DNA from: Oscillospiraceae bacterium
GTDB lineage: Bacteria; Bacillota; Clostridia; Oscillospirales; Oscillospiraceae
NCBI GenBank assembly: GCA_017619535.1
Contig: JAFZSD010000004.1
Coordinates: 1 to 64,000, forward strand
Length of the DNA: 64,000 nt
Direction of reading: 5' to 3'
The position numbers were made by a program, and so were the translations under genes. Positions 51,198-60,773 of the stretch are shown here, in pieces; the first letter of the stretch is position 1; each line of letters begins with the position of its first letter. The notes under the pieces are model-generated. The model had not been told where the DNA came from and made no database searches. It saw only the letters and a program-made list of their open reading frames with translations.

Positions 51198-52219
51198 TGC
51201 GGAAAAGGACTGCCGTCATATCGCTCATATCGCTGCTGCTGGCATCAACGCTCTTGAGCGGGTGCTCCGCCGGAAACGGATCCGGCGAGGTCTACTCCGA
51301 TACGGCGTTCATGCTGGACACCGTCGTGTCCGTAAAGATATACGGCGTGCCCGAGGACGAAGCGCGGGCGGCCGTTGATGCCGCATTCTCCGAGATAGCG
51401 TTCTGCGAGGATCTTCTCAGCTCCGATATCTCCGGAAACGGGATAGACCGGCTTGAGCGGAACGCCGGGAGTGCCTATACGGAGCTTGACGGCGGGGCCG
51501 TTTACGTCCTTGAAAAGGCGATAGAATACGCGGAGCTCACCAGCGGCGCGTTCGACCCCACGGTCGGGCCGGTCGTCGCCCTTTGGAACATTCGAAACGG
51601 CAGCGGCTACGTTCCGACGGAGGAGGAGCGGGCCGCAGCAGCCGCGCTCGTGGACTACAGCAAGGTCCTGTTCGACGGAGACGGCCGCGTGAAGCTTGCC
51701 GACGCCGGCATGTCGGTGAACCTCGGCGCGATAGCGAAAGGCTATATCGCCGACCGCGTGAAGAATCTGCTCTCCGGCATGGGCATAGAGCACGCCGTGA
51801 TCTCCCTCGGGGGAAACGTCCTTGCCTTCGGCGGAAAGCCTGACGGCTCCGACTTCATCATCGGCATACAGGATCCCTTCGGCCCGACGGGCGAGATCGT
51901 CGCTACTGTCGCCGTGCGTGATATGAGCGTAGTCTCCTCCGGCGACTACGAGCGGTATTTCGAGCAGGACGGAGTCCGTTATCATCACATTATGGATCCC
52001 TTTACCGGGGCGCCGGCAGACAGCGGTCTCTCCGGAGTGACTATTCTGTCTGAAAAATCTATAGACGGCGACGCGCTCTCGACTGCGGTGTTCGTCCTCG
52101 GACGGAACGAGGGGCTCGAGCTCATCGAGTCGCTCGACGGCGTCGAGTGCGTGCTCATAGGCAGCGGCGGGGAGCGGACGGTGTCCTCCGGTCTCAAGGA
52201 TAACATTGTTTTCCGCTGA
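51197..52219 (+). CDS. apbE: ApbE FAD:protein FMN transferase lipoprotein
   Basis: 340 residues from ATG 51197 (GGAGG 6 bases upstream; an overlapping GTG at 51194 is too close). Lipobox LSGC gives lipidated Cys24. ApbE attaches FMN from FAD to a Thr or Ser in an SGAT-like motif of exported proteins. Family motifs: SGAFDPTVGPVV, VNLGAIAKGYIAD, ISLGGNVLAFGG, HHIMDPFTGAPA and the metal-site DGDALSTA. The only candidate target in the window is the FMN-binding lipoprotein at 29.2 kb, although Rnf or other flavoproteins elsewhere may be the real clients. Confidence 0.95.
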   Translation: MRKRTAVISLISLLLASTLLSGCSAGNGSGEVYSDTAFMLDTVVSVKIYGVPEDEARAAVDAAFSEIAFCEDLLSSDISGNGIDRLERNAGSAYTELDGGAVYVLEKAIEYAELTSGAFDPTVGPVVALWNIRNGSGYVPTEEERAAAAALVDYSKVLFDGDGRVKLADAGMSVNLGAIAKGYIADRVKNLLSGMGIEHAVISLGGNVLAFGGKPDGSDFIIGIQDPFGPTGEIVATVAVRDMSVVSSGDYERYFEQDGVRYHHIMDPFTGAPADSGLSGVTILSEKSIDGDALSTAVFVLGRNEGLELIESLDGVECVLIGSGGERTVSSGLKDNIVFR

Positions 52220-52245
52220 ACCCCGGTCTGCTGTTCCCTTTCACA

Positions 52246-52284
52246 AAACGGCCCGTTTTCCCCAAGGAAACGCGGCCGTTTCTA
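52246..52284 (+). terminator. Terminator after apbE
   Basis: AAACGGCC (52246-52253) pairs with GGCCGTTT (52274-52281), with further pairing inside (TTTCC/GGAAA) and T-rich sequence after it. Confidence 0.65.
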
Positions 52285-52313
52285 TATACATCCAGCCTGT
52301 ATTTTGATATAAT
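52285..52313 (+). promoter_or_regulatory. Promoter of uvrB
   Basis: TATAAT (52308-52313) with a weak TATACA at a 17-base spacing, 40 bases before the uvrB ATG. No LexA (SOS) box was recognised near it. Confidence 0.45.
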
Positions 52314-52352
52314 AATTATTACACTGTATCTCGCTGAAAGGGGGGCGGCGTC

Positions 52353-54326
52353 ATGCCGGAATTCAAGGTCCACAGCGATTTCAAACCGTCCGGCGATCAG
52401 CCGGAGGCCATAGACGCGCTCGCCTGGGGCGTGGAGCAGGGTTTCGAGGAGCAGACGCTCCTGGGCGTCACCGGCTCCGGCAAGACTTATACGATGGCAA
52501 AGGTCATCGAACGCATCCAGCGGCCGACGCTCGTCCTTGCCCACAACAAGACTCTGGCGGCCCAGCTCTGCAGCGAGTTCAAGGAATTTTTCCCCGAAAA
52601 CGCAGTCGAGTACTTCGTTTCCTATTACGATTACTACCAGCCCGAGGCCTACATCCCTCATACGGACACCTATATCGAGAAGGACAGCTCCATAAACGAC
52701 GAAATAGAGCGGCTTCGCCACTCGGCCACCTCGTCGCTCTTCGAACGCCGCGACGTTATCGTCGTCTCCTCAGTGAGCTGCATCTACGGCCTCGGCGACC
52801 CTATAGATTATGCGAACATGGTCATCTCGCTCCGCGTCGGACAGACGCGCAGCCGCGAAGACCTCCTCAAAAAACTGGTCGAGATCCGCTATGAACGCAA
52901 CGATCTCGCTTTCGACCGCAACATGTTCCGCGTGAGGGGCGACACGGTCGAGATCTGGCCGGTCTACGCGCAGGGCTACGCCGTCCGCGTCGAGTTCTTC
53001 GGAGACGAGATAGACAGGATTAGCGAGATAAACGTCGTCACCGGCACTCCTCTCCGCTCCCTGTCCCACGTGGCGATCTATCCCGCATCGCACTACGTGA
53101 CTACGCCGGAAAAGATGGAGCGCGCCATAGGCGAGATCATGCGCGAGATGAAGGAGCGCGTCGCGTATTTCGAGGAAAACCACAAGCTCATCGAGGCGCA
53201 GCGTATCCACGAGCGTACGATGTACGACATTGAGATGATGCGCGAGATCGGTTACTGCTCCGGTATAGAGAACTATTCCCGGGTGATCTCCGGCCGTGCG
53301 CCGGGCTCTCCGCCGATGACGCTCCTGGACTACTTCCCAAAGGATTTCCTCATGTTTATCGACGAGAGCCACGTCACCCTGCCGCAGGTGCACGCCATGT
53401 ACGCCGGCGACCGGTCCCGCAAGGAGAGCCTCGTCCAGTACGGGTTCCGCCTGCCGTCCGCTTTCGACAACAGGCCGCTCAAGTTCGACGAGTTCACTCA
53501 GCGGCTGAACCAGGTCATCTACGTCTCCGCAACGCCGGGCGAGTACGAGCGCTCCCGCTCCTCTCAGGTAACGGAGCAGATAATCCGCCCGACCGGCCTT
53601 CTCGACCCGCTGATCGAGGTCCGCCCCGTGGAGGGCCAGATAGACGACCTGATCGGAGAGATAAACGCCCGTGCGGAAAAGTCCGAACGGGTCCTCGTCA
53701 CGACGCTCACGAAGAAAATGGCGGAGGATCTGACGACGTACCTAACCGGCGCGGGCATCCGCGTGCGGTATATGCACCACGACATCGGGACCATCGAACG
53801 AATGGAGATAATCCGCGATCTGCGTCTCGGCGAGTTCGATGTGCTGGTCGGGATAAATCTGCTGCGGGAGGGGCTCGACCTTCCGGAAGTATCTCTCGTG
53901 GCGATCCTGGACGCCGACAAGGAGGGCTTTCTCAGGAGCGAGACCTCGCTCATCCAGACCGTCGGCCGCGCGGCAAGGAACGCGAACGGACGCGTGATAA
54001 TGTACGCTGACACGATCACCCCTTCGATGCGCGTCACGATAGATGAGACGGCGCGCAGACGCAAAAAGCAGGACGACTTCAACCGCGAGCACGGCATCGT
54101 TCCGAAAACCATCGTCAAGAGCGTCAGGGATATCCTGGAGATATCCGGAAGCGTGGACGAAGGTCCCCGGGGATCCGGCAAGGTCCGCATGACTCGGCGC
54201 GAGCGGGAGGAAGCCATCGAAAAACTGGAAAAGCAGATGCGCGAGGCCGCGCGGATGCTCGAATTCGAATACGCCGCCGTGCTGCGCGACAGGATAATAC
54301 GCCTGCGCGGCGAAAAACAGGAGTAG
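52353..54326 (+). CDS. uvrB: UvrB, nucleotide excision repair helicase-like subunit
   Basis: 657 residues, complete. Damage-verifying subunit that receives DNA from UvrA and recruits UvrC. Walker A GVTGSGKT (about 37-44), the beta-hairpin [10 protein letters not shown], helicase motif [15 protein letters not shown] and a C-terminal UVR motif (about 615-655) are intact. Strong AAAGGGGGG ribosome site. It ends with TAG, the only TAG used as a normal stop in the window. Unlike many genomes, uvrA does not follow. Confidence 0.98.
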   Translation: MPEFKVHSDFKPSGDQPEAIDALAWGVEQGFEEQTLLGVTGSGKTYTMAKVIERIQRPTLVLAHNKTLAAQLCSEFKEFFPENAVEYFVSYYDYYQPEAYIPHTDTYIEKDSSINDEIERLRHSATSSLFERRDVIVVSSVSCIYGLGDPIDYANMVISLRVGQTRSREDLLKKLVEIRYERNDLAFDRNMFRVRGDTVEIWPVYAQGYAVRVEFFGDEIDRISEINVVTGTPLRSLSHVAIYPASHYVTTPEKMERAIGEIMREMKERVAYFEENHKLIEAQRIHERTMYDIEMMREIGYCSGIENYSRVISGRAPGSPPMTLLDYFPKDFLMFIDESHVTLPQVHAMYAGDRSRKESLVQYGFRLPSAFDNRPLKFDEFTQRLNQVIYVSATPGEYERSRSSQVTEQIIRPTGLLDPLIEVRPVEGQIDDLIGEINARAEKSERVLVTTLTKKMAEDLTTYLTGAGIRVRYMHHDIGTIERMEIIRDLRLGEFDVLVGINLLREGLDLPEVSLVAILDADKEGFLRSETSLIQTVGRAARNANGRVIMYADTITPSMRVTIDETARRRKKQDDFNREHGIVPKTIVKSVRDILEISGSVDEGPRGSGKVRMTRREREEAIEKLEKQMREAARMLEFEYAAVLRDRIIRLRGEKQE

Positions 54327-54336
54327 GGACAAAGCC

Positions 54337-54825
54337 TTGGAAACCATAACACAATTCGTGTCGACCGAATTCGGCCGCTATCTGACGACATTCCTCACTG
54401 CCATGCTGCCCGTCGTCGAGTTACGCGGCGCGATCCCTCTCGGCGTCAGCCTCGGTCTCAGCCACATACAGAGCATGCTGACGAGCTGTATCGGCAATAT
54501 GGTGCCGGTGCCGTTCATCATCCTCTTCGTGCGTCAGCTCTTCGACTGGATGAAAAAGAGGAGCGAACGCCTGAGCGCCTTTGCCAAACGCCTGGAGGAG
54601 CGCGCCTATTCAAAGCGGGACATCATAAAGAAGTGGCAGCTTTTCGGCCTGGTCATACTCGTCGCCATCCCGCTCCCCGGGACCGGAGCCTGGACCGGCG
54701 CGCTCGTCGCCGCGGTGCTGAATCTGCGGAAACGGGTGGCTATCCCTGCTATCCTTCTGGGGGTCATCATCGCCGGCGTGCTCGTCACCGGCATAACCTT
54801 CGGCTTTACCTCTATCCTGCACTGA
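54337..54825 (+). CDS. Small multidrug-export family membrane protein (COG2426)
   Basis: 162 residues from a TTG preceded by AGGGA. Four to five hydrophobic helices; the VELRGAIPLGVSLGLS start, a KKWQLFGLVILVAIPLPGTGAWTG core and a Gly-rich end match the Sm_multidrug_ex family, whose substrate is not established. It lies 10 bases after uvrB and is probably co-transcribed. Confidence 0.85.
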   Translation: METITQFVSTEFGRYLTTFLTAMLPVVELRGAIPLGVSLGLSHIQSMLTSCIGNMVPVPFIILFVRQLFDWMKKRSERLSAFAKRLEERAYSKRDIIKKWQLFGLVILVAIPLPGTGAWTGALVAAVLNLRKRVAIPAILLGVIIAGVLVTGITFGFTSILH

Positions 54826-54885
54826 CATTCCGGCTGCGATCAGAGACGGTATGCCGGAAATGTTAAAGACCACGGAGGGCGTCTG

Positions 54886-57126
54886 ATGGACGGTGAACTG
54901 AACAACATACAGATATCCGGCACCGTTTCCGTGCTCATCTACCAGAACCCGGACAACGGCTACGCCGTCCTCCGTCTCGAGACGGGGGACGGTCTCGTTA
55001 CGGCCGTCGGCTGTATGCCGGACGCCTCCCCAGGCGAGGAGCTGCTCCTTACCGGCAGCTGGATCACGCATCAGGCCTACGGCCGCCAGTTCAGGGCCGA
55101 GTTCGTCCAGCGGCGGCTCCCTTCGGGCTCGGAGGGCATCTTCCGCTACCTGGCCTCAGGCGCCGTCAAGCATGTCGGCCCCGCCAAGGCACGCGATATC
55201 GTCGAACGTTTCGGCGACCGGGCCCTGGACATAATCGAAAACGATCCCGAAAGGCTTTCCGAGATCAAGGGCATAACCCTGAAACGCGCCCGTGAGATCG
55301 GTTCCGCGTTCAGGCGCCAGATAAGCCTGCGCCGGCTCATGGAGTTCCTGATGGAAAACGAGATACCGACCTCCGTAGCCATGGAGCTGTACCGCGTGTG
55401 GGGCGACGACGCGCTGGCCGCCGTCCGCTCCAATCCCTATGTGATCGCAGCGCCGGAATTCGGTGCCGATTTCTCGGATGCCGACGGCCTGGCTCTGCGC
55501 CTGGGCTTCGAAGCCGACTGCCCGGAGCGCGCCGAGGCTGCGCTTCTTTTCGAACTTTCCCACAATCTCGGGAACGGCCACACGTTCATCCCCCGCGAAA
55601 AACTGATTGCCGCCTCAGAGGCGCTGATCGGCATAGGCAGCGAGACCCTGTCGGAGTCGCTGGACTGCCTTTGCGAGTGCGGTTCCGTCATCAGGGACGA
55701 CGTCGCCGGCCAGGACGCCTGCTATCTGCCCGAGTTTTATGAGGCTGAGACATATACCGCCAGGCGCATCCTCGATATGGCGTCCGCTCCCGCCGCAGCC
55801 GTAGGAAGTTTTTCCGCGGCGGTCTCCGCCGTCGAGCGTGAACAGGGAGTCTCCTATTCCGAAGGCCAGCGCAGAGCGGTGGAGCTTGCCGGAAGGCGCC
55901 GGGTCCTTGCGATCACGGGCGGCCCGGGAACCGGAAAAACGACTTCCGTACGCGGCATACTCGCGCTCTTCGACCGGCTGGGACTGAAAACGGCATTATG
56001 CGCGCCTACCGGCCGCGCCGCAAAGCGCATGAGCGAACTTACAGGACGTGAAGCGGCTACCGTGCACCGGCTTCTCGGCACTACGGTCTCCGACCGCGGA
56101 ATGCTTGTCTTCGAACATGACGAGGCCGATCCCCTTGACGCCGACGCGGTCATTCTGGACGAATCCTCGATGGTGGACATCCGTCTTATGGCGGACCTGC
56201 TCCGGGCCCTTCGTCCCGACTGTCGTCTTATACTCGTGGGAGACTGCGACCAGCTGCCCTCCGTCGGACCGGGAAACGTCTTCTCGGACATACTGAGGAG
56301 CGGAGCGGTCGAGTCCGTGCGTCTGACGGAGATATTCCGTCAGGCAGGCGAGAGCCGCATCGTCCGCAGCGCCCACATGATAAACTCCGGCATCGTCCCG
56401 GATCTCCGCGGAGAAGGCGATTTCTTCTTCCTGCAGAGACCTACTCCGGAGCGGGCGGCCGACACTATCGTGGAGCTCTTCTCCGAACGTCTGCCCAAAA
56501 ACATGGGCATCGACCCCTCGCAGATCCAGGTGCTTTCGCCCACCAGGCGTCTCGGAGCGGGCACACACGCCCTCAATCTCCGTCTGCAGGCGGCGGTCAA
56601 TCCGCCGGGCGAAGGAAAACGAGAGAAGACCTATGGTGATTTCACCTATCGCGAGGGCGACAAGGTGATGCAAATAAAAAACAATTATGATATAATATGG
56701 CGAAAGCCCGCGGACCGCGGCAGCGCGGCTCCTGCAGGTGCGTTCGATGAGGCGGGCGCCGGCGTCTTCAACGGGGATATCGGTGTGATCCGGTCCATCG
56801 ACGACGCCCGGGAGACGGTCACCGTGGATTTCGACGGACGCCTTGTCACATACCAGTACGAACAGCTTTCAGAACTCGAACCGGCATATGCCATGACGGT
56901 GCACAAATCCCAGGGAAGCGAATACCGCGCCGTTATCCTGGCCGCCGTTCCCGGCGCGCCCCAGCTTCTGGTGCGCGGCGTGCTGTATACAGCCGTCACG
57001 CGGGCCAGGGAGCTCCTGATCATCGTCGGAGACAGGGCCGTAGTGGAACGCATGACACATGACGACCGCAGACAGAAACGCTACAGCGGCCTCCGGGCGC
57101 GCCTGGCGGACGCTTCCTGCGGTTGA
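54886..57126 (+). CDS. recD2: RecD2-type ATP-dependent DNA helicase
   Basis: 746 residues. SF1B 5'-3' helicase that acts without RecBC in DNA repair. N-terminal OB and helix-hairpin-helix parts (LASGAVKHVGPAKARDIV), Walker A GGPGTGKTTS near residue 346, Walker B ILDESSMVD, VGDCDQLPSVGPG and the C-terminal TVHKSQGSEY motif are present. Start ATG with GGAGGG upstream. Confidence 0.96.
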   Translation: MDGELNNIQISGTVSVLIYQNPDNGYAVLRLETGDGLVTAVGCMPDASPGEELLLTGSWITHQAYGRQFRAEFVQRRLPSGSEGIFRYLASGAVKHVGPAKARDIVERFGDRALDIIENDPERLSEIKGITLKRAREIGSAFRRQISLRRLMEFLMENEIPTSVAMELYRVWGDDALAAVRSNPYVIAAPEFGADFSDADGLALRLGFEADCPERAEAALLFELSHNLGNGHTFIPREKLIAASEALIGIGSETLSESLDCLCECGSVIRDDVAGQDACYLPEFYEAETYTARRILDMASAPAAAVGSFSAAVSAVEREQGVSYSEGQRRAVELAGRRRVLAITGGPGTGKTTSVRGILALFDRLGLKTALCAPTGRAAKRMSELTGREAATVHRLLGTTVSDRGMLVFEHDEADPLDADAVILDESSMVDIRLMADLLRALRPDCRLILVGDCDQLPSVGPGNVFSDILRSGAVESVRLTEIFRQAGESRIVRSAHMINSGIVPDLRGEGDFFFLQRPTPERAADTIVELFSERLPKNMGIDPSQIQVLSPTRRLGAGTHALNLRLQAAVNPPGEGKREKTYGDFTYREGDKVMQIKNNYDIIWRKPADRGSAAPAGAFDEAGAGVFNGDIGVIRSIDDARETVTVDFDGRLVTYQYEQLSELEPAYAMTVHKSQGSEYRAVILAAVPGAPQLLVRGVLYTAVTRARELLIIVGDRAVVERMTHDDRRQKRYSGLRARLADASCG

Positions 57127-57145
57127 CCGGGTAACTCCCGGTTTT
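57126..57145 (+). terminator. Short terminator-like hairpin after recD2
   Basis: ACCGGG (57126-57131) and CCCGGT (57137-57142) around TAACT, followed by TTT. Short stem, so modest strength. Confidence 0.45.
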
Positions 57146-57195
57146 GAGATGCAGACGGAAAACAAACACACACGCGTTTTCGGAGGGTGAGTATC

Positions 57196-57846
57196 ATGGG
57201 ATTTTTAGCTTCCGTAATGGACATCCTGTTTCCCCCGCGGTGCGTCTTCTGCAGGCGGTTCATAAGATCAGGCGAGCCGGATATCTGTTCCGACTGCCGC
57301 GGTTCTCTTCCGTTTCTTGAAGGCAGCGCCGCCGAGACGGCCGGAGAATACTTCGAAACCTGTCTGTCGCCTCTCCGCTGCGAGGGCAGCGTACGCGCCG
57401 CCGTCCAGCGCTTTACTTTCAAAAACGCCGTCGGCTATGCTGACTGTTTCGGGGCTCTGCTCGCCGACTGCATCCGCGAAAACCTTTCCGGCAGGTACGA
57501 TATCATCTCATGGGTCCCGCTCAGCGAAACGCGTCTGAAGACCCGTGGCTACGACCAGGCTTTCCTTTTAGCGCAGGCTGCGGCGCTTTCCCTTGACGAC
57601 ATCGCGGTCGAGCTTCTGGTAAGGCATACGGACGCGAAAGCACAGGCGTCCCTTACCGACCATTCGGAACGGCAGGAAAACGTAAAAGGCGTCTTTGCCG
57701 TCACCGATCCGGAACTTGCGGCGGGAAAGCGCATCCTCCTTATTGACGACGTCGTCACGTCCGGCGCCACTCTGTCCGAGTGCGCCCGGACCCTCCTGGA
57801 GGCAGGCGCCCTCTCCGTCGTCTGCGCCGCGCTGGCAAAAGGCTGA
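57196..57846 (+). CDS. comF: ComF-family phosphoribosyltransferase-like protein
   Basis: 216 residues from ATG 57196, 8 bases after GGAGGG; a GTG at 57187 overlaps that site. An N-terminal zinc finger (CVFC...CSDC) is followed by a PRTase fold with KTRGYDQAFLLA and the signature ILLIDDVVTSGATL. ComF helps single-stranded DNA handling in natural transformation; its function outside competent species is unclear. Confidence 0.92.
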   Translation: MGFLASVMDILFPPRCVFCRRFIRSGEPDICSDCRGSLPFLEGSAAETAGEYFETCLSPLRCEGSVRAAVQRFTFKNAVGYADCFGALLADCIRENLSGRYDIISWVPLSETRLKTRGYDQAFLLAQAAALSLDDIAVELLVRHTDAKAQASLTDHSERQENVKGVFAVTDPELAAGKRILLIDDVVTSGATLSECARTLLEAGALSVVCAALAKG

Positions 57847-57910
57847 CCGCCCGTTTCCCCGCGTTTCAGGACAATAGAACCAAAATTACTGTTTTTCAGG
57901 TGATAATCTT

Positions 57911-58939
57911 ATGCTTTTCGGACGTGATCTCGCCATCGACCTCGGCACCTCCTCGGTGCTGATATCCACAAAGAACAGGGGGATCATCCTTCAGGAGCCC
58001 TCTGTCGTGGCAATCGACAAGAACACAGGCCGCCTCCTTAGTATCGGTATGGCGGCGCAGCGCATGCTCGGACGGACCCCCGGCAACATAGTCGCCATAC
58101 GCCCGATGCAGGGCGGCGTCATTTCAGATTACGGTACGACCGAACGCATGCTCCGCGAGATGGTCAAAAAGGTGAGCTCCTTCAGTTTCCTTAAGCCCCG
58201 CATCATAATCTCCGTGCCTTCAGGCATCACGGAGGTCGAAGAGCGCGCCGTCGTCGACGCCGGCATTTCGGCCGGCGCCAGAAAGGTCTACCTGCTCGAA
58301 TCTCCTCTCGCCGCGGCTCTGGGCGCGGGTCTCGATATAACCAATCCGGACGGGCATATGGTCGTCGATATAGGCGGCGGCACGACCGACGCGGCCGTGC
58401 TCTCGCTTTCCGGTGTGGTCCAGTCTGATTCCGTCAAGATGGCGGGCGAAGCGTTCAGCGACGCGATCGTCAGATATATAAGGAAAAAGCACAACGTCCT
58501 GATCGGCGACACCACGGCGGAGGAGCTCAAGCTCAGTATCGGCTGCGTTTTCCCGCGGCCTGAGACCGTTTCCGTAGACGTTAAGGGCCGCTGCCTCATG
58601 ACCGGCCTTCCCCGGGTCGTTTCGATCAGCTCTACGGAGATGCTCGAGGCTTTCGAAGAGGTCTCGGAGCGCATCCTCGAGATGATACTCCGCGTTCTGG
58701 AAGAAACTCCGCCCGAGCTTGTCGCGGACATCTCCAAAAACGGCATAGTCCTCACCGGCGGCGGCAGCCAGCTCTGGGGTTTCGACCGCCTTATTGAGAA
58801 CCGCACCAACATTCCGACCACCGTCGCCGACGACCCGGAGATGTGCGTCGCCTACGGCCTTGGAAAGGCGACCGCCTGGCTGGACGACATGCAGGAAGGC
58901 ACCATAAACATAGCCCGCAGACGTCATCTCAAGGGCTGA
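57911..58939 (+). CDS. mreB: MreB/Mbl actin-like rod-shape protein
   Basis: 342 residues. Bacterial actin that guides side-wall synthesis. Phosphate-1 loop AIDLGTSSVL, adenosine loops DIGGGTTDAAVLS and TGGGSQLWGF, and the RIIISVPSGITEVEERAV stretch are in place. The mature length is the usual one. It is separated from mreC-mreD by 15 kb and lies before dnaA. It may be an Mbl-type copy, with the classical mreB elsewhere. AGGTG ribosome site. Confidence 0.95.
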   Translation: MLFGRDLAIDLGTSSVLISTKNRGIILQEPSVVAIDKNTGRLLSIGMAAQRMLGRTPGNIVAIRPMQGGVISDYGTTERMLREMVKKVSSFSFLKPRIIISVPSGITEVEERAVVDAGISAGARKVYLLESPLAAALGAGLDITNPDGHMVVDIGGGTTDAAVLSLSGVVQSDSVKMAGEAFSDAIVRYIRKKHNVLIGDTTAEELKLSIGCVFPRPETVSVDVKGRCLMTGLPRVVSISSTEMLEAFEEVSERILEMILRVLEETPPELVADISKNGIVLTGGGSQLWGFDRLIENRTNIPTTVADDPEMCVAYGLGKATAWLDDMQEGTINIARRRHLKG

Positions 58940-58974
58940 CGGAAGCGTTAACCGCAAATAATGATCGGCAGTCT

Positions 58975-59007
58975 GCCGCCCGGTTTCCCGCCGGGCGGCT
59001 TTTCTTT
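58975..59007 (+). terminator. Terminator after mreB
   Basis: Perfect 9-pair stem GCCGCCCGG / CCGGGCGGC with a 7-base loop, followed by TTTTCTTTT. Confidence 0.9.
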
Positions 59008-59147
59008 TACGCAAACGTCCGTCATACGTATCCCGCTAGCCCGGAGACAGGCCTGTAGAGTACATGTTCCCGCCCGGTTTCTGCGGCGCTTGTACGGCGT
59101 GTTCTGATATAATTCTTATTTTATATATGTATAATGCGTCAAAATCC

Positions 59148-59176
59148 TTGCACAGAGTGCAAAATTGTGGTAAAAT
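59148..59176 (+). promoter_or_regulatory. dnaA promoter with a palindromic operator over the -35
   Basis: TTGCAC (59148-59153), 17 bases, then TAAAAT (59171-59176) with an extended TGG in front. The -35 hexamer is half of a perfect palindrome TTGCAC-AGA-GTGCAA (59148-59162), a good site for a repressor. Two further TATAAT elements at 59108-59113 and 59130-59135 could be extra start points. Confidence 0.65.
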
Positions 59177-59230
59177 CATCATGTATTATTCTGCGCGGAA
59201 ATCCACATTTTTCCGAAAGGTTTTGACGAT

Positions 59231-60529
59231 ATGAATTCTGCTGCCGACGTATGGAAAAAAGTACTCGAACTGCTCAGCCGGGATCTTACCGAGACCGCAA
59301 TAAACACCTGGTTCTCAGAGTGCCGTGCAGTCGATATAGACGATAAAAAGATTGTTATCTGCGTCTCCTCCGATTTCAAGAAGAACGTGATAGAGGGCCG
59401 CTATCTTCCGCTCATCAAGAACGCGCTGAAGGAGATCTTTTCCGGAGATATGGACATACTCATACTGGGCGAGAACGGCGAAGCGGACTACAGCCACAGA
59501 GAAGGAGATTCCCCCGTGACCGAGGAATACACTTTCGAGAGGTTCGTCGTGGGAAATACCAACCGCTACGCCCACGCCGCGGCGAAAGCGGTCGCCGGCG
59601 GCAACGTCCAGAATTACAACCCGCTCTTCATCTACGGCGACTCCGGACTCGGAAAGACCCACCTTCTCCACGCGATCCGTATCGAGATGAAACGCCGCGA
59701 TCCCGACTGCAACGTCGTGCTGGTCAAGGGAGAAGAATTCACAAACGAGCTTATTTCCGCCCTGCAGATAGGCAAGAACATAGCCTTCCGCGAGAAATAC
59801 CGCAGTGCCGACGCGCTCCTTATAGATGATATCCAGTTCATCGCGGGAAAACCCTCCACACAGGAGGAGTTCTTCCATACGTTCAATACGCTGTACGACG
59901 CCGGCCGTGAGATCGTCCTTACTTCTGACCGTCCGCCCCAGGAGATGTCCCTTCTCGAAGACAGGCTGCGCACCCGCTTCGAGTCCGGCGTCATGACGGA
60001 GATAAACGCTCCGGACTATGAGACCCGTATGGCCATCATAAGAAACAAGGCGAATCAGCTGGGAATGGTGCTGAGCAACGAGGTCGCGAACTACATAGCG
60101 GAGAACCTGACTTTCAACGTCCATCAGCTGGAGGGTGCCGTAAAGATGATTAAGGCCCGGAGCGAGATAATCGGCAGCGATATAGACATACCGCTCGCCG
60201 CAGATGCCATAAAGGATCTTGTCCGCGAAGGCTATACTCCGAATCCCGACAGGATAATCGAAGAGACGGCAAAATACTTTAACCTCACTACGGATGATCT
60301 CAAAGGACAGAGCCGCACGAAAAACATGGCTCTTGCGCGCCAGGTGGCCATGTATGTCATACGGCGCCTAACGAATCTTACTCTCGACGACATCGGCGAG
60401 ATCTTCGACAGGCGCGACCATTCGACGGTTCTTTCATCCATACGCAAGATAGAAAACAGCATCCAGACGTCGAACGAATTCTCAAAAGCCGTAAAGGATA
60501 TAATCGCGAACGTCAATTCCGGAAAGTAA
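59231..60529 (+). CDS. dnaA: Chromosomal replication initiator DnaA
   Basis: 432 residues. Domain I (VWKKVLELLSRDLTETAINTWF), a short domain II, AAA+ domain III with Walker A GDSGLGKTH near residue 136 and LLIDDIQF, and DNA-binding domain IV ending in FDRRDHSTVLSSI. Opens the origin by binding DnaA boxes. RBS GAAAGG precedes the ATG. The gene is intact. Confidence 0.98.
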   Translation: MNSAADVWKKVLELLSRDLTETAINTWFSECRAVDIDDKKIVICVSSDFKKNVIEGRYLPLIKNALKEIFSGDMDILILGENGEADYSHREGDSPVTEEYTFERFVVGNTNRYAHAAAKAVAGGNVQNYNPLFIYGDSGLGKTHLLHAIRIEMKRRDPDCNVVLVKGEEFTNELISALQIGKNIAFREKYRSADALLIDDIQFIAGKPSTQEEFFHTFNTLYDAGREIVLTSDRPPQEMSLLEDRLRTRFESGVMTEINAPDYETRMAIIRNKANQLGMVLSNEVANYIAENLTFNVHQLEGAVKMIKARSEIIGSDIDIPLAADAIKDLVREGYTPNPDRIIEETAKYFNLTTDDLKGQSRTKNMALARQVAMYVIRRLTNLTLDDIGEIFDRRDHSTVLSSIRKIENSIQTSNEFSKAVKDIIANVNSGK

Positions 60530-60773
60530 GGATTTCAACATCGCGTGGTTGATCTTCTGTTGATTTCTGTTTAAAACCCCGCTTTTGTCCGCCGGCGTCA
60601 GCAGACGTCAGAAAACATCCACTTTTTCTGTCCGGTTCGTCAACAATCTGTCAAGACATAAAACCGTTCTCTTTTAAGGCTTTCAGCCCCTTTTCAACAA
60701 AAAAACGTACTACTTCTATTATTCCTAAATATAAAAAATATATCTTTCTATCTGAAAAGAAAGGGTGTTGTCA
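60530..60773 (+). other. dnaA-dnaN intergenic region, possible part of the origin
   Basis: 244 bases without a gene. The last 70 are very AT-rich (about 60695-60755), like an unwinding element. Diverged DnaA-box-like nonamers occur (TTTTCAACA at 60691, TCGTCAACA at 60637, TGTTGATTT at 60558 on the other strand), but no perfect TTATCCACA is present, so an origin here is only possible. Confidence 0.4.

Noticed and set aside
60530-60773. Definite oriC
   Set aside because: AT-rich and well placed, but no perfect DnaA box was found; kept only as a possible origin part.
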